Source: Brachynemurus nebulosus (taxonomy: Eukaryota > Arthropoda > Insecta > Neuroptera > Myrmeleontidae). From it: 64,000 bases of DNA. The first letter of the stretch is position 1; every line of letters starts with the position of its first letter. Positions 1 to 10,976 of this stretch are shown piece by piece. The position numbers were made by a program, and so were the translations under genes. A model generated the notes under the pieces. That model ran no database searches, was not told where the DNA came from, and worked only from the letters and a program-made list of their open reading frames with translations. The DNA is taken from the NCBI GenBank assembly GCA_035578155.1, contig JAPWDM010000015.1:11412209-11476208 (forward strand), read 5' to 3'.

Positions 1-78
1 AAAATACATAGAGCGAGGAATAATAATTATGCGAAGAAAAATGAGAGCGGCAAAGAATTTATTAACTGCGAGGAAATT

Positions 79-570
79 ATGCGTAGAAACTCAACACAAT
101 GCAACAGTAACGAGTGTGAAAATTACTGCGAAGAAATTAAGTGTGAAAATCCAATACAATGCGGAAATAAATGTGAAGAAAAGCCACAATGCGAGCATTA
201 TAGCGAAAAGCGAGACCGTTATATACCTCAGAAATCAGAAGAGCCGAAGTCTTCACTGAAAAAAGGAGGAGGAGGGGATCAGTTAGTAACACTTAAAAAG
301 GGAAACACTAAGGTGGAAATCCAAGACGAATGTTTACAAACGCGACACCATAAAGGGTCTGGACGCGCCAGTTTATTCAACCCTGTATCTGATTACATAA
401 AATTGGCGCGTTTTGTATCGTTCAGTTTGGAGGGAAGTGGTGTGATGTGTTGCCCTTCTCCTTATCGGTCATTTATAGATCAGTTGCTAATCAGAGTTGC
501 TGGCACGCGGTTCGTCCGTTGGCGGGCTACCGTCAACGTGCGAAAAAACCGCCAATTTTACTTTTATTAA
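79..570 (+). other. Unrecognised Cys/Glu-rich ORF, 163 codons
   Basis: This open frame is rich in Cys and Glu in its first half, with Cys recurring every few residues (for example QCEHY, KCEE, IQCGNKCEE). The second half looks non-coding. I recognise no domain. A purine-rich run at about 258-278 sits in the middle of it and could be a polypurine tract of an element that enters from the left edge. The ORF may be a repeat-rich tail of a retroelement protein or chance; I assign no function. Confidence 0.2.
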
Positions 571-1449
571 TTTTTTAATTTAGTCATTGTATAGCAGTGT
601 GGTGTTTTTGGTGAATCTTTCGGGTCTTAACCTGTTAAATTCTATTGCTCGCGCCCTATATTCTGTGATAGAGGTCTGACGACGCAATAGTCACATAGTA
701 GCATTTAACCTGTGCGGTTCAACAATAGTCAAATAGTAGTATTTAACCTTTATATAGTAGCAATTAACTTGTGCAGTTTAATAATTAATAGTAGAATCCG
801 TTCAACAATACAGTTCGTAGTAGTTTAACTTATAGTTCAGTAATAATTATAGTGGATCGCTTCGTTAGTTTCGTGTATCGGCAAAACTAATTTAATTGAG
901 AATAGTTAAATCCGTTATTTCTTCGCTGGTTTGTGCATCAACAAATTGGTTCAAGTTTATCACGAATCGACGCATCTGGAAGTCAAGTTCCAACCCGTTC
1001 AAGAACGGAATGTGACATTGGTAAATCCTTTAATCCCTCATTACCTATTTATCCCACCAATTTTCACTAACACACTGCAATGAATCTACACATTCGGTAA
1101 GTCGGATCAATTTTAGTTCCCTCTTTATTATTGGTATTTTGTCTATAGATAATTAATTTCAATATAGTCCACATTAAATCATTCGCGTCTTTTTAGAAAT
1201 TGAATCGACTAGTAGTAGCATATTAGCACAATACACCTCAGGGCCATTACGCAGAAATAGAAAAAGCTGTATCAAAATACCGCCTAGTACTGATAGTTCT
1301 GAAAATGATGAGCCTGTTATAATCATAGTGACGACTGAAGCTTTAGTACACCAAAGTCCAGAACCACTCAATGACAGAATGCGTAAAGACTGCACCGACC
1401 ATTTAGGGACAAATAGAATTTCCAGTGCAAGTCCTTCATGGCCATGGAG
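571..1449. other. Gene-free stretch with degenerate tandem motif
   Basis: No coding region is visible. Between about 690 and 850 a loose direct repeat recurs, built around TAGTAG(C/T)ATTTAACCT and its variants. The stretch precedes the decayed gypsy element and may be its leader or LTR, but it does not match the LTRs of element B. Confidence 0.35.
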
Positions 1450-2165
1450 TGACAACACTGTAATATAGGATGTTGGCCGATATCTAGTTTTAATAAAAGG
1501 AAGTCTAAAGATCCCAGCACAGGCCGAATTCATTTGTGCAGCAATCCAACACGAATTTTCACCTGGGACAGAGGTTTTGATTGAACCTGAGGAATTATGG
1601 GGAAGAGCGTAATGGTTGTGAGATCGTTATCCACATGGTCGAAGAGTAAGGAAGTAATGGTGAAATTAGTAAATGTGACAAAGAGAACAATCAAAATGGC
1701 GGAAAAAGCCATCGTAGGTGGTGTCGAAAAAATCAAGTGTGAGCAAAAGAACATTTACGAGTTGCGAAGCGAGTTACAAGGAATGGAATGTAATCAAATA
1801 TCAGTTCGAGAAATAAAGTGATCCGAAAAAGTAGATAGGAAACATTTAGGTGAAAATAAGATGCAAAAAATTGGAGGAGCGGCTTAATGAATACCAGGAT
1901 GTATTTTTAGTGGAAGGAAATAAATTGAGAATTGCCAAAGGAGTGAAGCACCGTAAAATTACTGAAAATGTACCACCAATAGCTCAGCGTCTATATCGTG
2001 TTCCATATGCGCAGAAGGAACTATTACAGAAAGAAATTGGGGGTATGCCGAAAGATGGGATTATCACAGAATCACAGAGTCCGTGATCAGCACCAGTAGT
2101 TATTGTCCCTAAGAAGACGGAAACTGGTGAGACAAAAATACGCGTTTGCATTTTTGATTAGCAAA
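1450..2165 (+). pseudogene. pol: Gypsy A pol fragment: protease-RT spacer and RT N-terminus
   Basis: The most readable part (1850-2086) contains a stretch that ends RIAKGVKHRKITENVPPIA and continues with the RT entry segment through KDGIITESQSP. It parallels residues of the intact pol near 15780-15940, where GTAKGIKHRIITENVHPIA occurs. After a stop at 2085 the frame continues SAPVVIVPKKT and then breaks off near 2165. Upstream, a segment ending in VLIEPEELWG (about 1590) matches the spacer segment VLVEPGEILIHG of element B. Several stops separate these pieces, so no protein is made. Confidence 0.75.
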
Positions 2166-2169
2166 AGTT

Positions 2170-2940
2170 AAAGAAAAAAATTGAATTTTCCATTCAATTT
2201 TACTCATTCAATTTTGCTCCTTTAATTTTTTTTTCTGAAATTTTGAACAAACGGTTTAGGAAAACCATTCGATAAATCAATCTGCCGATTTGCACGGTTA
2301 TTGGGGGTACAGTGAGGTACAAAAATTCGTATAGAGATTAGATTTCCCATCAGTATTCGCCAGGATGCGGACCATTTTTCACAAGAAGGAAAAAAGTCCC
2401 TTTTTCACATTTTTCAGATTAAAATTAAGGATGAAAATAAGTCCTAGATGAAATTAAGGATGAAAATAAGTTCCTAAAGTACGCGGCACAGCCTTGTAGG
2501 AAATTTATTCCAGGTTCCAAAACTGTCCTTCAATTTTCTGTCCGATCACTGGTTACTGAGATATCGATGGGTAAAGTAAAAAAGATTCTTTTGCATTCAA
2601 AGTTGGATATCTCTGGAACAAATCAAGTTAGAGAAAAATTTAAAAAAGGAAATTGAAGCTAAATAGACAGGCTATCAAGTAATACTATGGTTTTACTGTA
2701 AAAATTTTTTTAAGCCCGTAGACTAACAAAAAGAGCAAAAAATTTTTTTTGTGCTATTCCTTAGAATTATTCTATAACTATCATTCCTAAAAATTTTTAG
2801 ATGAAAGATCTGGAAACTAGAATCATGGAGCTTCAAACCGCTTTTTTATCATCTCGATATGACCATTTTTTACGTAAATACAGCCCTTCAAAAATCACTA
2901 AAAAATTAACAATTTTTTTTTGCTCCCTTAATTTTCTGTA
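2170..2940. other. AT-rich filler replacing RT/RNase H of element A
   Basis: The coding homology stops at about 2165 and resumes at about 2945, but the pol segment that should lie between is absent. The intervening DNA has no ORF of note. Near-identical direct repeats containing GCTCC(T/C)TTAATTTT lie at each end (about 2213-2226 and 2921-2934). The block could be an inserted non-autonomous element that came with or after a deletion. I do not recognise it. Confidence 0.5.
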
Positions 2941-2944
2941 GTAG

Positions 2945-4380
2945 TATAATAGAAGAAGGGGAACCGAAATTTGTGCCATTTTATGATACAGCAAATATTA
3001 AAGTATACTAGAGACGAGATGGAAGTGTGAAACCCATATTACAACAAATAGAGAAAAACTCCCATAGTAGTTTATATTATTTAAATTCTAGCGAATTATT
3101 GTGCAGAGAAGTACCAGACCAAGCACCATATGTAAGGGAAGGAGTACTTGTTGTACCAACATGCGAAAGTGGGTATTCATAAACTTCTATGCGGGACCTA
3201 TTACGGGATATCAGGGCGTTAAAAGAACAACCGAATTTATCCAAAGAAGATTTTACTGGTCTAATATGAAACGGGATATTAAAACTTGGTGTGAACAATG
3301 TGAATCGTGCGAGTAACTGAAAACTCCACCTAGTCATCTGGCACCACTACAGAAATTACCAAAAACAGAAAGACCTTTCATGCGAGTAGCGGTAGATATT
3401 GTTGGTTTTCTTACTAAAACATTAAACAGTAATTGGTACATTTTAACGTGTCAGAATTGCTTTTCGAGATACCCCGCAGCAAATCTCTTGCATAATCAGA
3501 AAGCGCCGACAATGGCGAAAGCGCTAGTAACGAACGTCTTTACCAAACATGGCGTACCTCAAGTATTATTATCAGATCAGGAAACAAACTTTTTATCCAA
3601 ATTAATGAAGGAAATTTGTAGATTGCTTAAAATCGAGAAAATTCAAACAACTCCATTTCATTCGAGCTGTAATGGCATGATCGAGCGATTCCATTGGGAC
3701 TTAAAGAACATTTTATCACATTACATTAATTCAGAACAGACAGACTGGGACGAGTGGCTGCCGCATGCTCTAGTGGCCTATAGAAGTCATATTCACTCAT
3801 CAACGAGAGAGACGCCATTCTTCATTTTACATGACAGAGATATGGAGTTACCGTACGATGACATCATCAAGGCGCCTGTGCTAAAATATGATTATTACAG
3901 TAATTATGTTTCAGAGCTTATGCAAAGAATGCATGATGTGTATGAGCGAGTGCAAAAGAAGTCAACAGAAACAATCAAGAAACAGGTTCAGTGTTTCAAT
4001 AGAAAAGCGAGAGAGGTGACGTTTGAAGTTGGCGATAAAGTTTGGTTGCATGATCCAACGAATAAAATAAATTTGACAAAGAAGCTTGCGAAGCCATGGG
4101 TTGGACTTTACTGAGTTATTGAGAAAAGGGAACAGTGAACTTTAAGATATGGGAGATAAGAGGACGTAAAGAGTAGATTGTTCATGCAAATTGTTTAAAA
4201 TATTGTAAAAGTGAGGAGTGTGATTATATAGAAATCCGAAGGGGCAACAAAAATAAGAGAAAGAAAAAGGAACAACTACCAGAAGAGGAGCGGCAACCTG
4301 CGCTTTTCGATGAGGAAGCTGAGGATTATGTGATAAGAATGGAAGAGTCATTAGAAAGCAGTCCGAAAAGATGCAATACA
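2945..4380 (+). pseudogene. pol: Gypsy A integrase pseudogene
   Basis: The zinc-binding HHCC region is partly visible (QGVKRTTEFIQRRFYWSNMK followed by CEQCESC at 3300-3315). A stop follows, then a 244-codon open frame (3380-4114) covers the integrase catalytic core: AVDIVGFL with the first Asp, LSDQETNF with the second, and GMIERFH with the Glu, so the D-D-E set is present. It ends at the GPY/F-like module (KLAKPWVG) with a stop. Acidic, charged residues continue in broken frames to about 4380. In family terms this is the Ty3/gypsy integrase that joins cDNA to chromosomal DNA. This copy is broken by stops. Confidence 0.8.
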
Positions 4381-4500
4381 AAGTAGAAATGATGAGGGTG
4401 TGGGAACAAATGGGAGCATTCACAACGAGCGTAATAATGATAACGACGAAACTGAGATGACTCGTGGCAGTAATGAAAGCGATGACGGGTTGATACCAAA

Positions 4501-4690
4501 TAGGTGTCGTAACAACGCGGATATTTTGAGTGAATATGGTGAGAAGACAAACTATGAGGAAGATGCACCTGAGTTGAGGGAAGAAGGGCAAGAACTAGGT
4601 GTCATAACAACGCGGATATTTTGAGCGAATATGGTGAGAAGACAAACTATGAGGAAGATGCACCTGAGTTGAGGGAAGAAGGGCAAGAAC
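4501..4690 (+). repeat. Two-copy tandem duplication, period 95 bp
   Basis: The unit starting TAGGTGTC at 4501 is repeated from 4596 with about two differences. Ninety-five is not a multiple of three, so the duplication by itself would shift the pol tail frame. It lies in the acidic tail region of element A; element B also carries a short repeated acidic tail (18570-18660). Confidence 0.9.
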
Positions 4691-4730
4691 CAGAGGAAAG
4701 CGAGAGACCGCAAAATTAAAAAGAGAGTGA

Positions 4731-5340
4731 GAGAGAGCGAGAACACGAAGTACATGAGAGAGAGCAAGAAAAGCACTGGGAGAAGGTTTTGTGAAGGACC
4801 TGAAGAAGACGTACTACGTCCACATACGCAAAGTCAGAGTAAAGTTTCCGAATACCCTTGGGTACTTCCTAAACATATTTAATGTGAAGTAAACTATGTG
4901 TTAGAGACGGAAAAGATAAAAGGACTAAAAACATTAGTTTTAGAAACTATTAAATTAACCGATTAGAGTGGTGTGTATGACAATAAATAAAAAAAATAAA
5001 AATAAATAAGACTCTTGTGTAAAAGTGATATTGGGAAAAATTTTGGATTGTATTATTAGTAGTGTTAAGTTATTCTGCTAAACTTTGATAAATCATGAAC
5101 TGGTCAAGTGGTTAAAATAAGTGAACGAATCTTTTAGGATTAAAAAGCTATTAAAGTGACATACAGGAAGTGTATATAGTGCTAGTATTATTAAAACTGA
5201 AAAATTATTATGTGATATATAAACTGATGTATTAATAAGTACTTAATTTGTTTTAGCATAGTGTAAACAGCCCATGTAGAATCGTGTAGTAAATTCTAAA
5301 GTTGTGATATTTTACTTTGTTACAGTGAAAACTACAAACA
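4731..5340. other. Gap between gypsy A pol tail and env
   Basis: A short GA-rich run (about 4718-4780) is followed by AT-rich DNA without an ORF. In element B the corresponding pol-env interval is about 300 bases and holds A-runs and the env splice acceptor, so this stretch is probably its decayed equivalent. Confidence 0.4.
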
Positions 5341-5609
5341 ATGGCTAAGCTCATTCTAGTTGGACTCATTGTTATATTTGCGAGCGAAACATGCATTAGT
5401 TGCGTATGATTGTGACAGCGATAAATTAAATATCACCACGATATCATTTTTGGAGGTTAGTACGTGTGAACGGTATACTCGATTAGTACGTGAAGAGTCA
5501 GTGTTTATCCAGTTGATACAAGCTGCTGAATATGCTGAGAAACACGTTTATCAGTGCAAAGTGCAAGTGCAAAGACATATTACACGTTGCGGTATACATT
5601 CGCACGGTT
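5341..5609 (+). pseudogene. env: Gypsy A env fragment, truncated
   Basis: An ATG at 5341 begins a hydrophobic signal-like stretch (MAKLILVGLIVIFAS). After a frame change the sequence reads YDCDSDKLNITTISFLEV and later QCKVQVQRHITRCGIHSH. These align with the start of the intact env at 19059, which has VYDC near residue 25 and then CLVEVTRIIQRCGMFSH. Homology ends exactly where the dispersed repeat at 5610 begins, so that repeat cut or interrupted env. Sharing env between A and B shows that the env gene is an old component of this gypsy lineage rather than a recent acquisition by B. Confidence 0.75.
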
Positions 5610-5794
5610 GTATTTGCTTATTTTACATTTTGTTTTTAAATACCTATATAAGTACATATATATTATAAAATAGGTGGGTTGCAGAGATAGCGATGTGTCT
5701 CCTGCTTGATCATAGCAAGACATGGTAGTTATTTGATAATATTCATATGAATGTACATGACAATAAAATAATAAAACTGACCTTTTCCAAACCT
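5610..5794 (+). repeat. Dispersed repeat, copy 1 (inverted partner at 26181-26364)
   Basis: This segment matches the reverse complement of 26181-26364 over about 180 bases, including GCAGAGATAGCGATGTGTCT and the end CTGACCTTTT. Differences are substitutions and short indels. No ORF or terminal motif was recognised, so it is probably a fragment of an unclassified repeat family. Confidence 0.85.
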
Positions 5795-6113
5795 GACGTA
5801 GGTAGGTTCTACCCAATTTTTAATATAAAATTGTTAATATGTGGAAGTCATTCCTAATTGACGATTCTTTGATTTATTGCATGTGCTATATTGTACAAAA
5901 ATTTTTTTGTTCAAATTTTTAATCATCAGTTTACCTTATTTAATAAAATTCATTTCAGTCACTGTTTCAATAACATAATAATACGATGATATTTTACAGC
6001 ATTTATGTATTGGAATTGTTAATGATTTTCTTAATGTTTTAAAGTGCCTATATAAAATTATTAACAAAATCATGGTATTGTATCGTAATGCTGTAGTTTG
6101 TTTTATTGATGTT
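5795..6113. other. AT-rich intergenic stretch
   Basis: I see no gene or repeat boundary here. It separates the dispersed repeat from the left end of the piggyBac element at 6114. Confidence 0.5.
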
Positions 6114-6129
6114 TTAACCCTTTTGCTCC
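6114..6129 (+). repeat. piggyBac 1 left TTAA and terminal inverted repeat
   Basis: TTAA is followed by CCCTTTTGCTCC. This pairs with GGAGCGAAAGGG at 24041-24052, allowing one mismatch. A TTAA target is diagnostic of the superfamily. Confidence 0.85.
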
Positions 6130-6404
6130 CAATGGGACATATGTGTCCCAACAAATTTTCAAAAAAATTAATTGGGATGTTATCTAATTCTAAGTTCCGT
6201 AAATGTTGTTCCTCTGGTCGTTTAGAAGATATTATTGTATTTTAACGCAATCTGGTGATAAAAATATGTATTTTTTTATGACAAATAAGACAGTTTGTAA
6301 ATTAAAGTCATGCAAGTTTTAACAAAGCTATGAATATAATTCTATTTTTACAAGTAAAAATTAAAAACTTATGTCTGGAAAGCGTAGGTAAGTACAATTA
6401 TCAA

Positions 6405-6433
6405 CAATAATAATAATAATAATAATAATAATT
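6405..6433 (-). repeat. (ATT)n tail of the LINE
   Basis: About nine trinucleotide units (AAT on the plus strand) directly follow the LINE 3' UTR. A simple-repeat tail rather than poly(A) is common in CR1-group elements. Confidence 0.7.
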
Positions 6434-6457
6434 TATTACTTAATAAATTTTTACAAT

Positions 6458-8383
6458 TCATAAGGTCGTCAAGTATTCATCGATACTATAATATGATTTT
6501 TCCAACAAAAATTGTTTTGTGGAAGCCCTGAACCCTCTCAATGGGAGGTCTCTTATGTCCTTTGGACATTTGTTGTATAATTTCAAAGCCAGATAATTGA
6601 TCGATTGTTGAGTACGATTTAGTCGATGAAAAGGTATACTTATCAGACCACTGCCTCTAGTATTATACTCATGATGGTCCGAATTTAATGTCAAATCATG
6701 AATGTTGTTTTTCACAAAAAGTAAACAGTTGTAGATGAAAACTGATGGGACTGTTAAAATTTTGAATTTATTAAAGTGTTCTCTACAAGAATCAGTGCAT
6801 TTAATATTGGCTAAAAGTCGCACGACTTTCTTTTGAATAATAAATATTCTTTTTAACTGTTTACTGTTTCCCCACAATAGAATTCCATATGAGACCATGC
6901 TATAGAAATTACTGTAGTAGAATGTAATGACTGTTTCAAGTGACGAGAATTTTATAAGTTTTCTAATTTGATAATAACATATGTTTAGCCTTTTTGATAG
7001 GTAATCTATATGGTCGTTCCAAGTTAGGTTCGAATCTATTATAATACCCAAGAAGTTTACTGAGGACTTTTGTTGGAATTTTGAGTTAAAAAATATAATT
7101 TGTGTTTTGTCTTCATTCATTTTTAATTTGTTATCAGAGAACCATATTTTAGCCATGTCTAAAGTTTCATCATTCAATAATTCAATTTGATTTTCGTTTA
7201 AATTTTTATTTAAGTAGGTAGTGTCATCTGCAAACAGTGCAACCTTATGTGCCGGTAAACAGGCAGGTAAGTCATTAATATAAATTATGAAAAATATGGG
7301 GCCAAGAATGGATCCTTGAGGAACACCACATCTAAGGTGTTCCAGACTAGAATACTTGGATTTGAACGATACAACTTGTTGCCTGTTATTTAAATACGAT
7401 TTAAAAATATTTAGTGTATCCCCTCTAACACCATAGAATTCCAACTTATCCAGTAAATACAGATGATTAACACAATCAAATGCCTTACTTAAATCAATTA
7501 AAGACATACTACAAATTTCGCCATTGTCAATCCCTTCAAATATTTCTTCAACAATACTAATTACTGCATGGATAGTAGACATATTTTTACGGTAACCAAA
7601 TTGGAAATTAGAAAATAAGTTCCTTTTTTCAAAATAATTAACAATAGAATCCTTTAGATATTTTTCAAAAATTTTTGATAGTATGGGTAGAATAGAAATT
7701 GGACGAAAATTATTAATATCATTTTGGTCGCCTTTCTTATGGACTGGAATTACTTTAGCAATTTTTAGTTGTTTTGGAAATATTCTTTGACCAATACATT
7801 TATTTATTACATAAGTTAATGGTATTGCTATATTCTCTTTTACAAATTTTATGATTTTACCATTCATACCATAGATGTCAGAACTACTTGAATTTTCCAA
7901 ACTTTCTATATATTTTACTGTCTCATCCACTGTAATGTTGTTTATCACAAAAGAGTTTACGGGGCTTAAATTTGGTTGCAAATTCAAGTAATGTCTATAG
8001 TTACCGATATCATCTGATATACTATTATTGATTTGATTTGCTATATTAACAAAAAAATCATTAAATTCTTGCGCATCTATTTCACAATTTATACTATTTT
8101 TTCTGCTATTTAATTCAGAATTTATAACTTTCCAAACTGCTTGGGTTTTATTTGTAGAATTCAATATAAAATCCGAGTTTGCCTTACTTTTTGCTAATCT
8201 AATACATTTTCTGTAATAACTACGATATTTTTTGAATACTTCAAAAGTTTCAACACTTTTTGTAGAATTAGCGATAGTAGAAATAACAGTCAGTACATCT
8301 CGTATAGCAGCTAATTCACTAGTATACCACTGTGAATTCATTTTATAATCATTGAGTAAAATTTGTTTTTCGAGGAAATACAA
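6458..8383 (-). pseudogene. LINE ORF2, reverse transcriptase part
   Basis: This 641-codon frame shows the non-LTR RT motifs in order: KIAKVIPVHKKGD, NNFRPISILPILSKIFEK, FGYRKNMST, SLIDLSKAFDCVNH, GVPQGSILGPIFFIIYINDL and the catalytic FADDT (about 7230 on the plus strand). A C-terminal region of about 200 residues without RNase H follows. It copies LINE RNA at the nicked target. The RT core has no internal stop. The only break is the frame change with the endonuclease part at 8338-8383. The first codon is not ATG, consistent with this being the downstream half of one ORF. Confidence 0.8.
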
Positions 8384-9228
8384 ATCGATAAACTATAAAA
8401 TTGGTTAAAAAAAGCATCAAAGCAACTTTGAGCATCAGATATTGAATATAAAAATGACCAGTCAACATTCATTAAGTGACAATTGAAGTTAGTTAATTTT
8501 TTATCAGTAATTATTCTTGACTTGGTAACACTATCGTTTGATCTAATAATTGAGTAAGAAATCTGGCCGATTATACCTGAATGATCAGATAAACCATCAT
8601 GAGAGACTCTAAAATGATATTTATTTGGATATTCTAAATTAGTAATAACATTATCAATACAGCTACCGCTGAATCTTGTAGGTTCATTGATAGTAAAATA
8701 TAAGTTTGATGAATTGAGAATGTCAAAAAATTGTCTTTTGTCACTTCCAGTTAGATTTAAAATGTTAATATTAAAATCTCCACAGATTACAATCTTTTTG
8801 TCAAAATTTACTAATATATCCAAAGCTTTGTTTAATTTTTCAAAGAAAATATTTTTGTTACCAGTTGGAGATCTGTAGATTGTTACTATTATTGTCGATA
8901 ATTTGGTTAGTTCGATACACGTAATTTCAAAATGAACCTCCTCATTGAGAAAATCCAAGGCTTCAATCTTTTTATACAATAGATTATTTTTTACATAAAT
9001 TGCAACCCCACCATGTCTAAATACAGTCCTAAAAAAAGCATTAGCAACGTTAAAATTTGAGAAAATATTAGTAAAATTATTTGATTTTAACCAATGTTCA
9101 GTTACACATAAAACATTAATATTATATTTTTTTATTAAAAGTTCAAGTTCTTCGATTTTGTTGGATATACCTTGTATGTTAATATAATATAAATTGACGA
9201 CCACTTTATCATTTTGGTTTAAGCACAC
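8338..9228 (-). pseudogene. LINE ORF2, endonuclease part
   Basis: An APE-type endonuclease domain is visible from its start: LYYINIQGISNKIEELE, then NVLCVTEHWL (catalytic Glu), VICGDFNINIL (catalytic Asp, Asn) and the C-terminal SDHSGIIGQI with the catalytic His. This enzyme nicks the target strand for target-primed reverse transcription. The open frame begins with a GTG codon and overlaps the end of ORF1. It shifts out of frame at about 8380, where a small indel separates it from the RT. In an intact element endonuclease and RT would be one protein, so I treat this as the 5' part of a broken ORF2. Confidence 0.75.
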
Positions 9229-10138
9229 CTGCTGGCGTCCGAAAGAACCTGAATCTCTTAACTATTGTTCCAGCTGGCCAAGCATTTTCGTCATATAAAT
9301 TTTCCTTTAGTGCTGCAGGTGCAGTTACTTTAAAGCTTGCATTTAATCCCTTACTATCCAGTTTTTCTACTGTAAACTTTCGTTGTGGAAATAGATCAGT
9401 CAGATGATTTATGACGTTGTCTTCCGTAGTTTCTGAATCAAGGCGACCCAAATACAGATAAATTTTTTGTTCAGCCGCAGTAATAAAACTATTTTTATTT
9501 GTATTATTTCCTACAATGACATTTTTCTTGTCAACATTATGCAAATTTTTATTAATTTCAGTTTGTTTATAATCACTATTTGAATTGTCACTAGAATTTT
9601 GTTTATTTTGATGTAAAATTTGTGACAATAAATGACTATCCTTTTGTTGTTGTTGTGCAACATCAACTTGTTTACTTGTATGACTTGTTATATTCATATT
9701 TTTAACCAACGCGTCATTTCCATTATTGTTTGATGTTTTAATATCACAGTTTTTATTATTTTGATTTAAAATTTTTAGCTTATCTTCTAGAAAAGATATT
9801 TTGTCTTTAAGTAAATTATTGCAATCTTGTAGTATACGATTTTTGTCTTTTAATTCAAGTATTAGTTCATTTTTATAAAAATTTGTTTCGTTTTTATGTT
9901 TATCCATAATGGTGTCTTTAGATGATTCACACACTGTCAAAACAGGCAATGGATCATGATACTGTTCCGATTCTTCACTGATTAATTGATTTGCACTAAA
10001 TATAGCATTTAAATAATTAATTAATAACACATTAGATATATCTTTTGGTACTTTTTTTGTTATTAAAATTTCAATTAATTCACATTTTTTCAATTTATTA
10101 AGTTCAACAGTCACTTGTGACAAATCAAAGTCCGCCAT
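9209..10138 (-). CDS. LINE ORF1 protein
   Basis: This 309-residue frame starts at an ATG. The N-terminal 60 residues are helical and Leu/Lys-rich. Residues about 85-130 look like a coiled coil with heptad Leu/Ile (ELKDKNRILQDCNNLLKDK). A Gln/Asn-rich linker follows, and the C-terminal 85 residues (from KIYLYLGRLDSETTED to WPAGTIVKRFRFF) form a compact RRM-like segment found in ORF1 proteins of insect CR1-group LINEs. In such elements ORF1p binds the element RNA and acts as a chaperone in the RNP. The frame is intact and its end overlaps the start of the endonuclease frame by 20 bases. Confidence 0.7.
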   Translation of the reverse strand: MADFDLSQVTVELNKLKKCELIEILITKKVPKDISNVLLINYLNAIFSANQLISEESEQYHDPLPVLTVCESSKDTIMDKHKNETNFYKNELILELKDKNRILQDCNNLLKDKISFLEDKLKILNQNNKNCDIKTSNNNGNDALVKNMNITSHTSKQVDVAQQQQKDSHLLSQILHQNKQNSSDNSNSDYKQTEINKNLHNVDKKNVIVGNNTNKNSFITAAEQKIYLYLGRLDSETTEDNVINHLTDLFPQRKFTVEKLDSKGLNASFKVTAPAALKENLYDENAWPAGTIVKRFRFFRTPAGVLKPK

Positions 10139-10314
10139 GTTGCTTGCAATGTATTATAATTTTGTTAATTGAGTAACTTAGCAAGTGAAAAATACATGTT
10201 TTTGTTTGACTGGTCATATATGTCCCACTGGTGTTTTACTTTGGGTCATTATCAATCCAGTTGAGTTTTAAACATTTTTATGCTTTATGTTTTCTTTTTC
10301 TTCTTTTTTAGAAA

Positions 10315-10976
10315 ATGCCTCACAGAAGAGGAATTATAAAATATTATTAATGACAGTTTCTCAGATTTTGAAGATAGTGGATCAGAATATATTCCACCAT
10401 AACCTGAAAGCTCTGATAAGGAAAATAAACCGCCATTATCTCAAGGAGAAGAAAATAATATAGACACGCAAAGTGAGGGTGATGGAACAGATGTTGAAAG
10501 TGAAACTGAAAGCGATTTACAAGTTCTTCAGGAAGAAGAAAATAATAGCAGAGCTGTAGCTGAAAGCAGAGATGAGGAATTGATAGTAATAGAAACATGG
10601 ATTAATATTTTTATGGGTATAAACCACGAAAAGTTTATGGATATAAACCACGAAAGACTTGATTTATCTGAATCGTTGAGAAAACAAACGAACGGTTACA
10701 AATTCTTAAGTCAGCCAAACCTGCTCAAAACATAATTTTGACCGATCAGTATGAAACAGTGATAATTATTGGATGATATTTCATAATGTCATACAATAAA
10801 GTGCCAGCTCTTCACCACTATCGGTCTACAAATCCGCTTCTCGGTAATACTGCTATAAAACAAGCCATATCAAGAAACAGATTCCAATTGCTCTTATCCA
10901 AAATGTATTTCAATTCACCTCAAAAACATGACGGTACATCTAAACTATATTGCATTGAAATTGTAATTGACTGTCT
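10315..10976 (+). pseudogene. piggyBac 1 transposase, N-terminal part
   Basis: An acidic N-terminal segment of a type usual for piggyBac transposases (SDFEDSGSEYIPP, then a Glu/Asp/Ser-rich run) is readable from about 10330 with two stops. From 10786 the frame reads VPALHHYRSTNPLLGNTAIK and then AISRNRFQLLLSKMYFN, the conserved block before the catalytic core. It ends in EIVIDC at the gypsy insertion site. Removing one GTCT copy and the LTR element restores a continuous frame into the part at 22854, so the coding region was uninterrupted there when gypsy B landed. The N-terminal stops may predate or postdate this. Confidence 0.8.
10973..10976 (+). repeat. Target site duplication GTCT, left copy
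   Basis: GTCT directly precedes the 5' LTR and is repeated at 22850-22853 directly after the 3' LTR. Four bases is the Ty3/gypsy norm. Confidence 0.9.

Larger units (their letters stand above)
1450..5609 (+). mobile_element. Decayed Ty3/gypsy retrotransposon (element A), relative of element B
   Basis: Fragments in the order expected for gypsy pol and env are found on the plus strand: the protease-RT spacer and RT start (about 1450-2165), the region upstream of integrase plus integrase (about 2945-4115), an acidic C-terminal tail (to about 4730), and an env start (5341-5609). Each aligns by eye with the intact element at 10977-22849, down to shared stretches such as KLAKPWVG and RSH(I/V)HSST. 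Most of the RT and RNase H region is missing and replaced by about 0.77 kb of unrelated AT-rich DNA. Stops and frameshifts are frequent. No LTRs were identified, so the true ends are unknown. The copy is clearly much older than element B. Confidence 0.8.
6405..10160 (-). mobile_element. LINE (CR1/Jockey group), almost full length
   Basis: On the minus strand this element carries ORF1 (10138-9209), an endonuclease region (9228-8338) and a reverse transcriptase region (8383-6458), and ends in a short AT-rich 3' UTR followed by an (ATT)n tail at about 6405-6433. The order ORF1, AP endonuclease, RT and a simple-repeat tail fit a CR1/Jockey-type non-LTR retrotransposon; the clade (perhaps Daphne or Crack) is a guess. 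It inserted in the 5' leader of piggyBac 1. I could not find a target duplication, so the 5' boundary is approximate. The single clear defect is a frameshift in ORF2. Confidence 0.8.

Noticed and set aside
1174..1754. Minus-strand ORFs of 119 and 74 codons
   Set aside because: They lie opposite the decayed gypsy A pol spacer and show no recognisable protein features.
4142..4776. Long minus-strand ORFs (149, 80 and 74 codons) over the GA-rich tail of element A
   Set aside because: They are reverse shadows of the acidic plus-strand tail, with Phe/Ser/Leu runs and no domain.
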